From Sinohyriopsis cumingii (Eukaryota > Mollusca > Bivalvia > Unionida > Unionidae), in the NCBI GenBank assembly GCA_028554795.2, contig CM068835.1, forward strand, positions 60,821,219 to 60,885,218: a stretch of DNA of 64,000 bases. Direction: 5' to 3'. A program made the translations under genes and the position numbers. Positions 39,501-52,900 of this stretch are shown piece after piece. Numbering within the stretch: position 1 is the stretch's first letter; every line of letters begins with the position of its first letter. Under the pieces are notes generated by a model, which was given only the letters and a program-made list of their open reading frames with translations, was not told the origin of the DNA and did no database searches.

Positions 39501-42500
39501 CAGTAACTCTTGCCTATTACCTTCTCCTGCAACTGCTAGGTGTCGCAAGTTTTAAGCTGAGCGAACTATCAACGAGGACGCTCACACGATGGGGTGGTTG
39601 TGAGGGTCTTGAAAGTAATTGATTGGGTATGTATTCTTGAAGAAACATAATTTACTATTAAAAAATTTGCTTTCTCCTTTGAGTACATTACCCAACCACA
39701 TTAACATTAGGAAAATAGGTAACAGGTACAGGGAATGCTGAGCATCCTACCTACCTTCTAGGGTAGAAAGACTGGATTCCCTATTTGAATGATAACATGT
39801 TCTCTGCTAAAGCAGTATGATCTATGAGCATCCTACCTACCTTCTAGGGTAGAAAGACTGGATTCCCTATTTGAATGATAACATGTTCTCTGCTAAAGCA
39901 GTATGATCTGTGGTCACATGATCCATTTCCGCTCTATCAGGTTAAAAAGACAATTATTCAAGTCTTCTTACTGTCAAAATTCACTGGCAAATCCAGCGAA
40001 GATAAGAGATTTTGTGCATGTCTGTTTGTGTTTTAAATTTTTAACATAGCTTTAACAATCTGAGTCATATCACTATGATGTCTGCAGTGTTACAGTTAAC
40101 AGCAATGTCTAACACTGGGGCATCATGTTGCAGACATATGGCATCATGCCCCGCCCAGTCACATTATCTTGACCAGTCCTAACACTAACCTATTAATACT
40201 GAGACCCAAGCAAGGCAGCTTCTAGTACCATTTTTATAATTCTTTTGTATAATTCAGCCAGAGTTAGAACGTGTGGTCTCATGTATACGAGGCAGATGCT
40301 CTAACCACTTATGCCACTAGAGTGGTCAATTCAGAAATTGTCCCTGCAAAGCTATAACCATAACACAAAAACTCAGTCAAAAGCTTCTATAATGTCTCAG
40401 ATCAAAACATAGCATTTAAACAAGAGGCTTGTAGAGATCACTCAAACGGAGGCAACTTTGATCTTTTGAGATGTTGGACTACATCGATTGTATAACCCAT
40501 TTAAGCCATGAAGCCAGGGCTTGTGAGGTGGCATCCTCTTTTCCTGCCTTCATGGGGAGAAAGTCTTTCGTGTGCTTCAAGTTGTGCATGGCCACTGCTC
40601 ACTACTTATCTGTAGACAAGAATGGAATGCATGAATTCTCTGACTGCCAACTGATTGTAACCAGTACTTGGCTAAAAAGCCTGGTTGTGTCTTGAGGATT
40701 ACTGAACCATCTGGTCTGAACTGAAGATAGTTTGGGTCAACTGAAATGGAACATAACTCACTCACCCTGCATGCCAAAGCTAATGCTATCAGGGAACAAG
40801 TTTTGTGTGATAACAGCTTTAGTGAGGTTTTGTGTGATAATAGCTTCAGTGAGGTACTGTGTGATAATAGCTTCAGTGAGGTTTTGTGTGATAACAGCTT
40901 CAGTGAGGTTTCAGGTTAATGGCTCAGATTTAGCTGTATTAACCCATCTTAAAGTCCAGGACAGGTTCCATTTTGAAAACAGGGTATTCTGTTCAAATCT
41001 AAATTGGCTAGTAGGTCTGACAGATCTTTATCAAGACCAATATATCTTCTGCTAGGATGTCTGAATGTTCCAGATATCATGCAGCAGTAGCCTTTAAAAG
41101 CAGAGCCAGAGAAAACAGTCAACTAACTGAGGGATTGAAGCTCTAAAACAAATGTTAATGTCTTGACACCAATCCCTTAAAACATGTCACTTTCATCTAT
41201 AAATCCTAATAGTGGATGAACTTGCTGCTCTTCAGATTCTCTCAACAACTTAAGGTCTAAATTCTTTCTCTCACAAGGCTATCTTGACAAGAGCCAGGCA
41301 CGAAATATAAAACATTCCAGGCAGGGGAGGAATACCAGTGACTGTGGCCATTTGAGAAGATTTGGTTTGGCCATAATCTTCCTGGGCAGGTCTATTGATA
41401 GATAAAGTAGATTGTTTACCCAGGACATGTCCCGTCTGAAAATGGGTTATCAAAATTATCTTGCAATTCTGAAATCTTTCTCTGTACTATTTTTATATTA
41501 AGGCCATGGAGGGGGTAGGCAGAGGCCCATAACACCTCCCAACTGACAATTGACAGTGCATCCTCAGCCCAAGCTTCAACTGATGAGACAAAGATGGGTT
41601 ATTTGTGGTTCCACCTTCTTGTTAAAAGGTCGATCATCAGACACTCCAAAAGTGCACAAATCAGACGAAAAACCACTGGATAAAGGTACCATTCTGTACA
41701 GATAACTTGATCCTTTTTGGGGAGAACATAGGCCTGGGCATTAAGTCTGCCAGGAATGTGTCTGATTTGCAAGTTGATCTGAAACTGGCAGTACCAACAA
41801 AGAAAAATGCCAAACCAGCACACATAGGTCCAGTGATCTAGTGTCACCATTTGAGGAGACAAGTCACCACGACAGAGTTATCTGATAAAAAGTTAATGTG
41901 ATGAGGCATTTGTTGTTGACCATATCAAAGTCCAGCAACAAGTGGGCTCCCTATCCATATGTACTGGTATCTGTACATAATGTCAGCTCCAGTTGGGGCT
42001 TCTCCAGAAGAATTCCTGTCATGAGTCAACTGTGTTTGCACCACTGACACAGAAATGATTGTACCTTGTTTGTGATAGTGATCTTTTGCTGGTGTAAGGC
42101 TGAAATTCGAAAGGTACTTGAGAGGTAAGAGATCCCTTTTGCTTGGTTCACCTATTGCCCCTCCATTGTGGCAATGACAGCTGTTTTTTTTTAACAAGGA
42201 TACAGGTGGAACAGCAAGTTGGAGGGGCAGTTCTTAAGACGCCTCCTTCAAACTTCTTCAATTTTGCCTGCAAACAACAAAGGTGAGCCAAATGGAGTCA
42301 TCCTCAAACCCAGACATGATGAGGCTTTAGCCCATGGCGTAAAAACACATATCAACGACATATAAAGTCAGGATTGGAAGAGGCAGTCAATGCATTTGCC
42401 ATTGAATAATGAGCTGCTGTTTCTCACCTGAGCAATTTGGACTGTTGATTCCCAGGAGTGTTGGTTGATAAATTTGTTTGCCAGTCCAAATACTGCCAAT

Positions 42501-45500
42501 TAGGTCAAATCCAACATCAAAGACGTGAAGATAATGTTTTGAACCTGCTTGATGTGGCGAGAAACACATTTTTTATGCATTTTATTAAAAAACTGGGGCA
42601 GATATGTTAACCCATGCTAAATTGTTATCTAACACCAGGAGTTCAGTATGGTAGACAGTGGAATGTGTCTTGGTACTTGTAATTATATATAGCTGTAGCA
42701 TGGTAGGACAGACAGATCTATCACTAAGATCTTGGTACTTGTAATTATATATAGCTGTAGCATGGTAGGACAGACAGATCTATCACTAAGATCTTGGTAC
42801 TTGTAATTATATATAGCTGTAGCATGGTAGGACAGACAGATCTATCACTAAGATCTTGGTACTTGTAATTATATATAGCTGTAGCATGGTAGGACAGACA
42901 GATCTATCACTAAGAGCTTGGTACTTGTAATTATATACAGCTGTAGCATGGTAGGACAGACAGATCTATCACTAAGAGCTTGGTACTTGTAATTATATAT
43001 AGCTGTAGCATGGTAGGACAGACAGATCTATCACTAAGAGCTTGGTACTTGTAATTATATATAGCTGTAGCATGGTAGGACAGACAGATCTATCACTAAG
43101 ATCTTGGTACTTGTAATTATATATATCTGTAGCATGGTAGGACAGACAGATCTATCACTAAGATCTTGGTACTTGTAATTATATATAGCTGTAGCATGGT
43201 AGGACAGACAGATCTATCACTAAGATCTTGGTACTTGTAATTATATATAGCTCTAGCATGGTAGGACAGACAAATCTATCACTAAGATCTTGGTACTTGT
43301 AATTATATATAGCTCTAGCACGGTACGACGGACAAATCTATCATTAAGATCTTGGTATTTGTAATTATATATAGCTGTAGCATGGTACGACGGACAAATC
43401 TATCATTAAGATCTTGGTACTTGTAATTATATATAGCTGTAGCATGGTAGGACGGACAGATCTATCATCAAGATCTCCATAATTTTGGGAAGATGAAGCT
43501 GTAGGACTGGTGAGACGGACAAATGTTTCAGTAACATCCCCTGATCGAGATGGCTGGATGGGCAATTGTGGAAGGCACCAGACAAGACTATAGTAGTATG
43601 CAATGAATTTGTTGGCTCTGTTAAAAACTCCCTGTGCTAGACTTGCTCAAACATGTGGTGGGAATTGATGCCACATGGACCGTCTAAAAATACTGGTACA
43701 CTCCCCAACTGTATCATAATTACATGTAGGTATATAAAATTCGCATCACTGTCACCATCTTTCTTTGCCTTGGTAGACTTTTACAAAACCATAGTCCATA
43801 CACTCTTAGACCATACACTGCACGGTAATGACAAAGTACATACTGTACATGCAAGGCATGATTTGTGCGTGTCTTCCTTAGCCTTGAACTTGTTGCATTT
43901 ATTACACTTCATTGACAGATTTCACTGAAAATGACAAGATTAAATAAAACACAACAAAAATATTTAAATTAGCAATGCGGTGTGTTAATAAGTCACTAAA
44001 ACACCCATCACTAACTGGGTGAGCAAGCATACTATATTGTCTAAAATTTATAAAACCATAGAAAGTGAAAAATTTCAAGAAATATTTACCAGTTTAAGAA
44101 CGAATATTAATCCAAATGTGGAAGCAAAACAAAAACTGGCAACACCAAGTGCTGACAAGGGAGGTAACAGGCAAGAGTTATTGCTCTATGTCTATATGCT
44201 TCAAACAGAAGAGAAATTTTTGTCTCTTAGTAGAGCTGGATTTGGGAGATAGCAGGCTTATATTAGTAATGCTATTGTAATGGAGAAATGTATTCAAAAG
44301 AAAAAGGACATTATTGGAATCTGTGCAGAGATTAATATATGACTTACTGTCAACACTCCACTTCTGCCCATTCCAGGAGTGAGGCAGGTTAAGTATTTGA
44401 TTGATAACGTCAAGAACCACAGTTAGCTTCTGTTTTTGTCCTAACTCAGACTGTGTCACCTCTGGAACCTCTATTCGAATGCTTGCCAATTTCTCTGTAA
44501 ATACAGACGAAACTTCTATTCTTTGAGTAATACAGAGAATATAAAATTCTAATGCAATTTGTAAAGACTGAAAAATAGAAACAGTACTCTTCACATTGAA
44601 CACAGATCAGAATAATAGTTAATTTAGCAACACACTTGAAAATATACATATTTAGGCAGGTAAACCAAGTCATACATTTTAATGAATACTTTGTTCTTTT
44701 AATGTCTGAGTGTCACAATATACGAGTGTGTGCCATTTTGCTTGTAACCCGTGTTTTCTGATGTAGGAATAAGAGCATACATGCCAACCCTTGGCTAGGA
44801 AAAAGTTTAATCCAAGTGGACAAAAAGAGTAATCCAAGCAGAAAAAGAGTAATCCAAATATAACATGATAAAAATTCAATATGCATATGTACAAAATGAT
44901 TTAGTTATCCCTCTGGAGTTTTAACATCAATTACTGCTTCAAGTTTTCGTATAGAACACTTTGAGTTTTAAAAAGCAACAGACTCTTGTATTGCATTTCA
45001 AAACACTTTGTACCAGCTGAGACTATGATTGCTATGCACACTAGTAGAGCACTAAGTGCTGGGTTACTGAGCCTGGATCTGAATTCAGTTTTATTTTTGT
45101 TAGCAATACTTAACAATCTCTGTTAGGTTTATTCGAAGCATTATCAAGCAAATAAAAAAATGTTTTCACCAGTGGAATCTACTGTTAATTCTGGTAATGA
45201 AAGAAGAGCACTCTAACTTTGCCCTTTTTGTTGTCAAAGTCTCTTACACAGTCTCTAAAAAGAGTGTATGGCTTTTTAGCTCTTCAATACACATGTAGCA
45301 AAGTTACCCATTGCTGTGCGCTATAAACAGAAAACCTGTTACCTATTCAATCCATACACATAGGCCTGCCTGTTAACTGTTAAGCAGTGCAGTGTATATT
45401 ATGTTTAACAGTAGTAAAGTCCGATCGTTATAGCTGTGTAATTATTTTTCATGGAAGAAATTTTTACGTAATCTGAAATCTTGAGAGAATTTGTTCACCA

Positions 45501-46866
45501 TCAAGTCAGTGAAGTCGCGTGACCAACCGTAGCTGCTATTTCTTATACTCAAAATTTACAAGTTCTTTGTCTGCATTTACATCACTAAGTCATCTGAATT
45601 CGATAATTTATAAAAAGTAATTGCTGCCTACATCGATATCAGAGTCATTACCTAAGTTATTGAAGCTTTCATATTTGTGATTCTAATCATGAAAACTCGA
45701 GTAATTACTAACGAAATCCGCGACCTCCATTTTGGTGAGTGGAGAATACGACCCATTTACTTTAAATAGCAGATTTCGACCAGAGTATAAACAGCAACCA
45801 AAAGCAATCAACAATGATAAATATAAATGTAGGGTAGGAAAATCCCACCCTCCAGCTCATACAAGCATCACATATTCCACACAAACTTTATTATGGGTTC
45901 TATAATTCTCACTGTGAAACGCACAATGATGTATGGTTTAAGATATTTAAAAACTTTAAAACAGAATATGGTCAAACTTTCAAAAACTGACTATATATGG
46001 GGTTAAGTATATTGGTTCATATTTACAATCATCTATTATTCTCAATAAACAAAGGTAAAGAATAACACCTGGAACCTGAATGAATGGTTACAGTACTGGC
46101 AATGTATTTTCTTTTGTCAAGGTGGTGTTTTCTAAGAGTCACTGTACTGACATTTTTAATTTTGCTGCTATCTTAAGTTCAGGTTAAACTTAATTTACTG
46201 TACTTGTTAGAATTCAATTAGTTTGTTTAAAATTCACTTAACACCAATGATATCACATTTCAAAGACAAATATTGAATTTTGTGATAACACACATTTATA
46301 ACATCACGTTCTGACATTTTGTGGCAACAATATGATATATAACACAAAGGCATAATATCCAGATAAACTTTAGAGTCATTACACTCTTCTACACTACATG
46401 TGATTTTATGATATCAGGTACTTGTACCAAATAAATTTAAAGTCATTACACTGTTCTACACTCTATGTGATTTTATTAAGACAGTTATTGGTACCCCATA
46501 TACTTTTTATTCATTACACTTTTCTACACTCCATCTGATTTTATTAAATCAGGTATTGGTTAAATATATACTTTCGAGTCATTACACTGTTCTACATGCC
46601 ATATGATTTTATGAAATCAGGTAGTGGTACCAAATATACTTTAAAGTCATTACACTGTTCTACACTCCATGCAATTTGTTCTACAATCCATGTGATTTTA
46701 TGAAATCAGTATTTTTTTGTCATCTGATAAAAGGAATCTTATATTTTAGTTCACTTAAATGAATTTACAAAACCTGTTGAACAATTTCCATCTTCTCTCT
46801 TCCAAGGTTCAGAAACAATAGGATTTCATCTAGTCTAATTTCACAAGAGATGAGCACTTATATAAG

Positions 46867-46947
<81 letters not shown>

Positions 46948-49900
46948 GATGCTCTTAGAGGTGGGTGGGTGGGTGTGATTTAGATTTTTAATGTAGCTTT
47001 TTAAAAAATTCAGTCATATCGCTATGATGTCTGCACTGTGGTAGTTTACAGTTATGTCTAGCACTGGGGCATGTAGCATGATGTCCCAACCAGTCACATT
47101 ATTCTGACACCAGACCAACCAGTCCAAGCACTAACCTCTTAATGCTGAGCACCTAGTGGGACAGCTGTTAGTACCATTTTTATAAGTCTTTGGTATGACT
47201 CGGCCAGGGTTCAAACCTGCAACCAACCATATCCGAGGTGGACACTCTAACCACTTAGGCCACCGAAGCAGTCATCTTAAAATATTAAATATCAAATCCA
47301 ATAAATGTCCATGCCAGATGGTTTACCAGTTCCAAAGACCACTACATAATTTGTCATACAAATAACAAAAGAGTGCATAAATGATTTGCTAAGAATGGAA
47401 GTCTGTGCTTCCAGCTCAGTTGTATTTTAATTGTCTGCTATTATTTTTACACAAATTGATGCTATAGCTTACGCCAATGATGATTCACCCTCCAGACATT
47501 TTTAGCAAACAGGTATGGAGGGCATTCATTAGGATTCCACAGACTATGAATACAGTGACCCTGCACAAGATAGCTGCAGGAAATGAACTTAAAAACTTAT
47601 ATACAAAGTAAATGCATTACCAATTAGTTTTTGCAGAATCTGCCCATCAAATAAATCCTCTTCCACATCCTTGACAATAATTCTCTCTTCTGCCAACACA
47701 TCATTGATCCAGTCCAGCAGCATCTGAGAGAAATTCCAACAGAATAAAACTTAAAATCTACAACTTAACAAGGTTATGATCTTCAAAAGAATACTGTGAA
47801 ATTCCATGTTATGCTCACATTAATTCATGCATGATGAAGACAATTTCTAAACACTAACAATACAGTAGCAATTATCAGGAATATTTTCTTTCAATGGTGT
47901 TATCATTTACCTTATCATCACCTACATATTGTGTCAGATACACATACACTAAATGTAATAAAGTGTTATGGCATTAAAATTTATTGTATTGCACTTATTT
48001 TTACGATACATATGCCACAACATACGAATTAGATACAATTTTGTATGAACTTTTATACTTGCATGTAAATTTATTGCTTGCAATTTTAAAGAGTTTCTTC
48101 CCTTTGTTTTATGATGCCCTGCAAATGGATAACGCTATTGCTTTCTATTCCCCTGAAAATCAGCCACATCCTTTTCATTACCGAAGGACCAAAAAATCCT
48201 TTCAGCACAAGGCTTTCCTCAAATGTTTTGAAGGAGTCTGTTTGGGCAGGGATGAACGGGTTACCTGAGCTGGTTAGGAATGGCTGAGATTTTTCTGGTG
48301 GAGGCTAATGCTAATTGTTCACACAAGTTTGTCCCATCTAACAGAACCACTCTGTAGGTGCGGCTCCTCTTTTTTTGGATTACTCATGGTATCAGAAGGG
48401 ACGGCAAAGCCTCAAAATCAACCTACTAAATGCCAGAGCATCTATGGGACAAGCCTTTGGGTTCTGGACTGTAGAGATGAAGATTTGTTTTTGTGGTTCC
48501 ATCTTGCCAGAAAGAAATCTATCACTGGATGTCCCAAAAGGGTTCAAATCTTATGAAAGAAGAAATGGATGAAGGAACCACTTGGCTTTAAGAGTCTGGT
48601 CCCTTCATGACAAAAGAATTGGCAATGGCACTGAGCCTGCTCAGAATGTGTCTGATTTGGACTATAATCTTTAGAAAGTCCAGGAAAATGATGTCAAGGA
48701 TGGGTAATATGGTCTCCCTCTGTTTAAGGAGCTACGTCACCACCATATAGTTGTCTAACATAATGATATTCATTGGTTACAGCCTTTTTATCCAGAAGGC
48801 TGATGTGAAAAAAGCCCTCTTGTCTGACCCCAAGATGCCACTGACTTTGGTGAAGTGGGTGTACGAACTAGCATAAGCCATTGTTGGTGTAACCACTGAT
48901 ACAGGAATTGTTTGATCATGGTGGACATAATAACTGTTTTATCCAGGTGGAGATGACCACTCAATGATCAACATGACTGGAAAGAGCCAGAAGTGTTACC
49001 GGCTGAGGACACATGATGAGGTAATCATGAAGGATCAAGTTCACCAATACAATGAGTAAGGTGAATAGCTGAAAAAACTCTGTCTTGGAAATCCACTCTT
49101 TTAAGAGCTCAACCCTGAAAGCTCAATAATCCATGCACTGTGAATGGGAGGGAGATGAACAAGATTGACGTCAGTAAAGAACATTCCATACAGAGATGGA
49201 CAGAAAGCTGGGATGAGGTGAGAACTGACTTCTCCAAGCTGGGAGAAAAGGAGGAGAAGGTTGTTCAAGTTCTGCAATAAATTCAAACTTACTATACTTT
49301 TAAAGGATGTCTAGGTAGGCTGCAGTTGCTGTTGATGAGGCTGACCTGAGCAAGGTGACAATAAAGTCAATGCCTTTGTAAATGAGCATGGGCTGAGCGC
49401 ATGAATGATGTATTGTTTCATGGAACACTAAAAATGGAACCTTAAGCTGAATGAATAAGAATATGGAAATATATGTCAGTCAGATTAAGACTGCTTGCAA
49501 ACTCATTCTTTTTTGCAGTGAATGTTATGGACCATGCAATTTCCATTTTTAATACTAACTTTACTATTTCTATTGAAGTCTCTCATCAGCTCAGGTTTTC
49601 CATTGGTTTTTGGAAGCAGAAAAAGCTGGAACAAAACCCAGTTAAGTCCATTCTCCACCACTTGCTTGGAAAGCAAGGAGCTGATCTCCTTTGTTAGAAT
49701 TTCTGCCTACTCAGGATTGGTTGAAATCTCCAGGGGATTTGATAAAAGAAAAAGAAATCTAAAGCCCTTCTGAAAAAATCTGGATCACCCAACTCTTTTG
49801 TGGAATAAGATTGAACCAAGCCTGCTGAAAATGAAACAGTCACACAGCAATTTTGGTGGTTGGTTGGAGTTGGAAGGCATTGATGGCTGTTGTTGGGGCT

Positions 49901-52900
49901 TATGGAAGGAGAAACTTAGTTTCCTGTCCCTTTATGATACTGCCTCAAAACTGAAGGGACTATTACCACCTGAAATTAAGTTGTGTTCGAAACTGCTCAT
50001 TTTGAGTTGCATTCGGCCTTCTCTCCTTTTGAGTAAAATCATCTTTCCTTTGTGGTTGAAAACCAGAGGAGGAGTTAAGGACAGCTGTAATTGATAACTC
50101 TTGTGCTGCTTGCTGTTAGACATCCTTGATATAATGGTGACAACAGTGGCAAACCAAATACCATGCAAACTCATTGTCCAATTTTTCAGCAACATGAAAA
50201 ATAGTTAAGGACATAAAGTTGAGCATTGATAACATGGCCATCATGTTCCTATAAGTTTGGAAATTGTGTGAATCAACCTCATATATCCGCGAGTTCAATG
50301 TCGCAATGTTCTTACCTGGCAAAATGTTAACATTGTAAGTGTTTGTGTGTGTGTGGTATAAGCATGAAGAAAAGTACACAGGCAAATGGCTCGCCGAAAA
50401 TAAGACCTTGGAATTCCCTAGGCTCCAGATTATGTCCTACAGATGGTCTGAGATTTCCTTAATCTTTGCTAGCTGTGGTGTCAAACGGAAGGAGGTGTGT
50501 TTGTCCTCATCCCTGATGTCTATAGAAGCCTTGACCTTACAGTCCTGATTTGTGGACAGCAGTCATTGTCTCTCTGAGGGTAACAATATCTGATAAATCT
50601 CCTCAACCACCCATTTAAGCTAACTCTGTCTGCTCCATCATGGGATTAGAGTTAGATAAATGATCAACACTGTCCCATTGTATATACTATCCTCATTCAT
50701 GTCCACATATAAATTCCCAACAACTTGTAAGAAGAAATGCCATCATCCCTTGGCGGAATATGGTACCTATTCACTGCATACGCCAACATCAGATCATCTG
50801 GCTGGACTGATGACTGGGCAACCTGGTATGTATCACCAGAATGGGCTGCTGAATAGGCCAGCTGGATGTTCAGCTGCATGGTAAAATGGAAAAACCAGTT
50901 ATACATGTCCCTATATGACTGACCTGCCAGAAAGTTGATGAATAATCTCCCATCAACTCCAAGCTTGTATTGAAGTGACTTGATGACATAGGCTATTTGA
51001 AATCTAAGATGGGTGATGGGCCATAGTGACATTCCCCACTACACAGGCTATTTAAAATTTTAGTTCAGGGATGGACCATAGTGGTACTCCCAACTACACA
51101 GGCTGTATGACAACTTAGAGTACAGGCTGCTATCATCAATGATATCAATTCAATAGCTTCTAAATAAAGCATATAGTACCTGCATTTGTATCACTACTAT
51201 AGTTAAGTATTCAGCACCATTAGGTTAAATATTCTTTAATTCTGTGAGATTCCCATGCTTAGAGCTGTTTTGCTTGATGAAAAGCTTGCTGCATGTTCTG
51301 ACAGGACTTAGTGGACTTGCCTAATAGTAGGGATGACTTATTTTGCGCATCTTTTAACAAAATGCTGCAAATGTTTATTTCCATCCTTTTGAATTTTACT
51401 GTGCTAAATGCTGCAAAGGTGCTGCCTGCAGAATACACAAACTACCCCTGATTATCTGGACAACTGATTTTCTGGACAGAATCATGGTCTCTTGGTGTCA
51501 AGAAAATTAGTATTTAACTGCATTACCTTAATTAGTTCTTTGACCTTTGGGTCATCCCGGGACTGTGGCTCTATCATTGACCGCTCCTCATTCTCATCTG
51601 AAACATGTAAAAAGGTAACAAGAGTATACTATAGACAGCAAAGTATATGCTTATCTTCTGGTAAATAGTATCATTGTACTTCTTTATGTAAAATCCTTTT
51701 ATATATTTTCAGATACCTGACTTTTTGAATCTGAGATCAATAGGCATATTCCCTGTCATAGATAAAAGTCATTTATGAAATTTGGTCAAGGTAAAAGAAC
51801 TTAAGATATTAAGTCTTAGTTACGTTGACTTTTGATCCAAAAATCAATAGGTACCTTTGTCTAACTAATAGGACATGTACTTCTAATTACAACTTTTCAA
51901 ACAATTTTACAGGTACTATGAACATTCAATCTCAAGGAAACTTACAAAACAAAATGACCTTCATGAGGACAGTTAAAAAGGCTTCACCACAGTGTTCTAA
52001 GCAAGCCATGAAATGACTAATATCTCAATTCGACAATTATTATCTAATAAATGGAATCAAATAGCAATCATGTAAACAGTAGTGTACAGCCTGATGAAGA
52101 GATGAAAAGATGGCCATACTGAGAAAATGGATAACTGCTATAGTACTGTCTCATTTAAATGAATGTGTGTGTATGACAATACTAGCAGCATGTTTATGAC
52201 TGGTCCATACTCTTAAAAATGGCCCAGAATGTGACACAAACAAGATCAATCAATAAAGCTTATTATGACCAACAGCATAATTTTTAAATTTCATTCTAGG
52301 TTCATACTAGAAGATTTACAGTAGTAGCAATCATAATGCCAATAATCCAAATACTGTTGGTTATAATGACTACCTTTTTACAATGGACAAAGAAAAAAAA
52401 ATGTAATATCCAAAACTTATTATTTCATAAGACTTATTAACCATCTAGGAAACATTAGTAGCCAATTGTTGTTTTGGTTAAAACTAATGGGAAAATAGTT
52501 TATTTTAACCTGTTTAATGCTAATGAGAACATAGTTTTCTTATTTGGTTTTAACCAAATGACAAAATATTTATTTAATTAAATTTTTGGTCAAAAATAAA
52601 GATCTATTTCATTTTCAAGATGAAAAAAATAAATAATTGAGACACTGTGTGATAATGAGACCTGGGATCAATTACTTTAAACTGATTTGATCAAATTATG
52701 ATTACTTCTGACAATTTTGATTACATTTATAATTATTGACTTTTGGACAGAGTAAATGATATACCAGTTTATATATCAGGTGAAGTTGCAAACAACATAG
52801 ACTCTGTTCTGACATTAAATGTTTTTTTGTTCTGTATAATTATTGTGTTGTTTTCTTAGGACCTAATTTGACTGCATATTTCTTGTGCAATTTTTTTTCT

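Larger units (their letters stand above)
40440..42600 (-). mobile_element. Degraded DIRS-like retrotransposon, copy B (tyrosine recombinase + RNase H)
   Basis: Minus-strand order is RNase H (41599-42197) then tyrosine recombinase (40470-40777), as in DIRS-like elements, which integrate with a tyrosine recombinase in place of a DDE integrase. The RT would lie upstream in reading order, near 42200-42600, but is not readable. A 27-bp repeat has expanded between the two domains. The copy is dead: multiple stops and frameshifts. It sits in parvin intron 5 in the same orientation as the gene. Confidence 0.72.
38413..44347 (-). other. Parvin intron 5
   Basis: The 5935-bp GT-AG intron holds DIRS-like terminal-type sequence (38900-39760), an 86-bp tandem duplication, a tRNA-SINE A copy, a DIRS-like coding relic (40440-42600) and a 62-bp satellite. 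The stretch 43480-44130 shows nothing recognisable. Confidence 0.8.
44495..47620 (-). other. Parvin intron 4
   Basis: The 3126-bp GT-AG intron holds a roughly 70-bp repeat (46370-46716), a long TA microsatellite and a tRNA-SINE A copy. The stretch 44500-46360 is AT-rich with no feature I can support. Confidence 0.8.
48300..51050 (-). mobile_element. Degraded DIRS-like retrotransposon, copy C
   Basis: On the minus strand, in reading order: an unassigned frame (50697-51032, 111 residues), an RT N-terminal piece (49570-49700) and an RNase H end (48300-48700). Domain order is that of DIRS and Gypsy elements; no integrase or recombinase is visible at the left end. All frames are broken. Confidence 0.6.
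47724..51526 (-). other. Parvin intron 3
   Basis: The 3803-bp GT-AG intron is mostly occupied by a broken DIRS-like retrotransposon on the same strand as parvin (about 48300-51050). Little else is visible. Confidence 0.8.

Noticed and set aside
42669..43474. Regular 62-bp repeats as a CRISPR-like array
   Set aside because: The whole unit is repeated with no unique spacers, and the window is from an animal genome.
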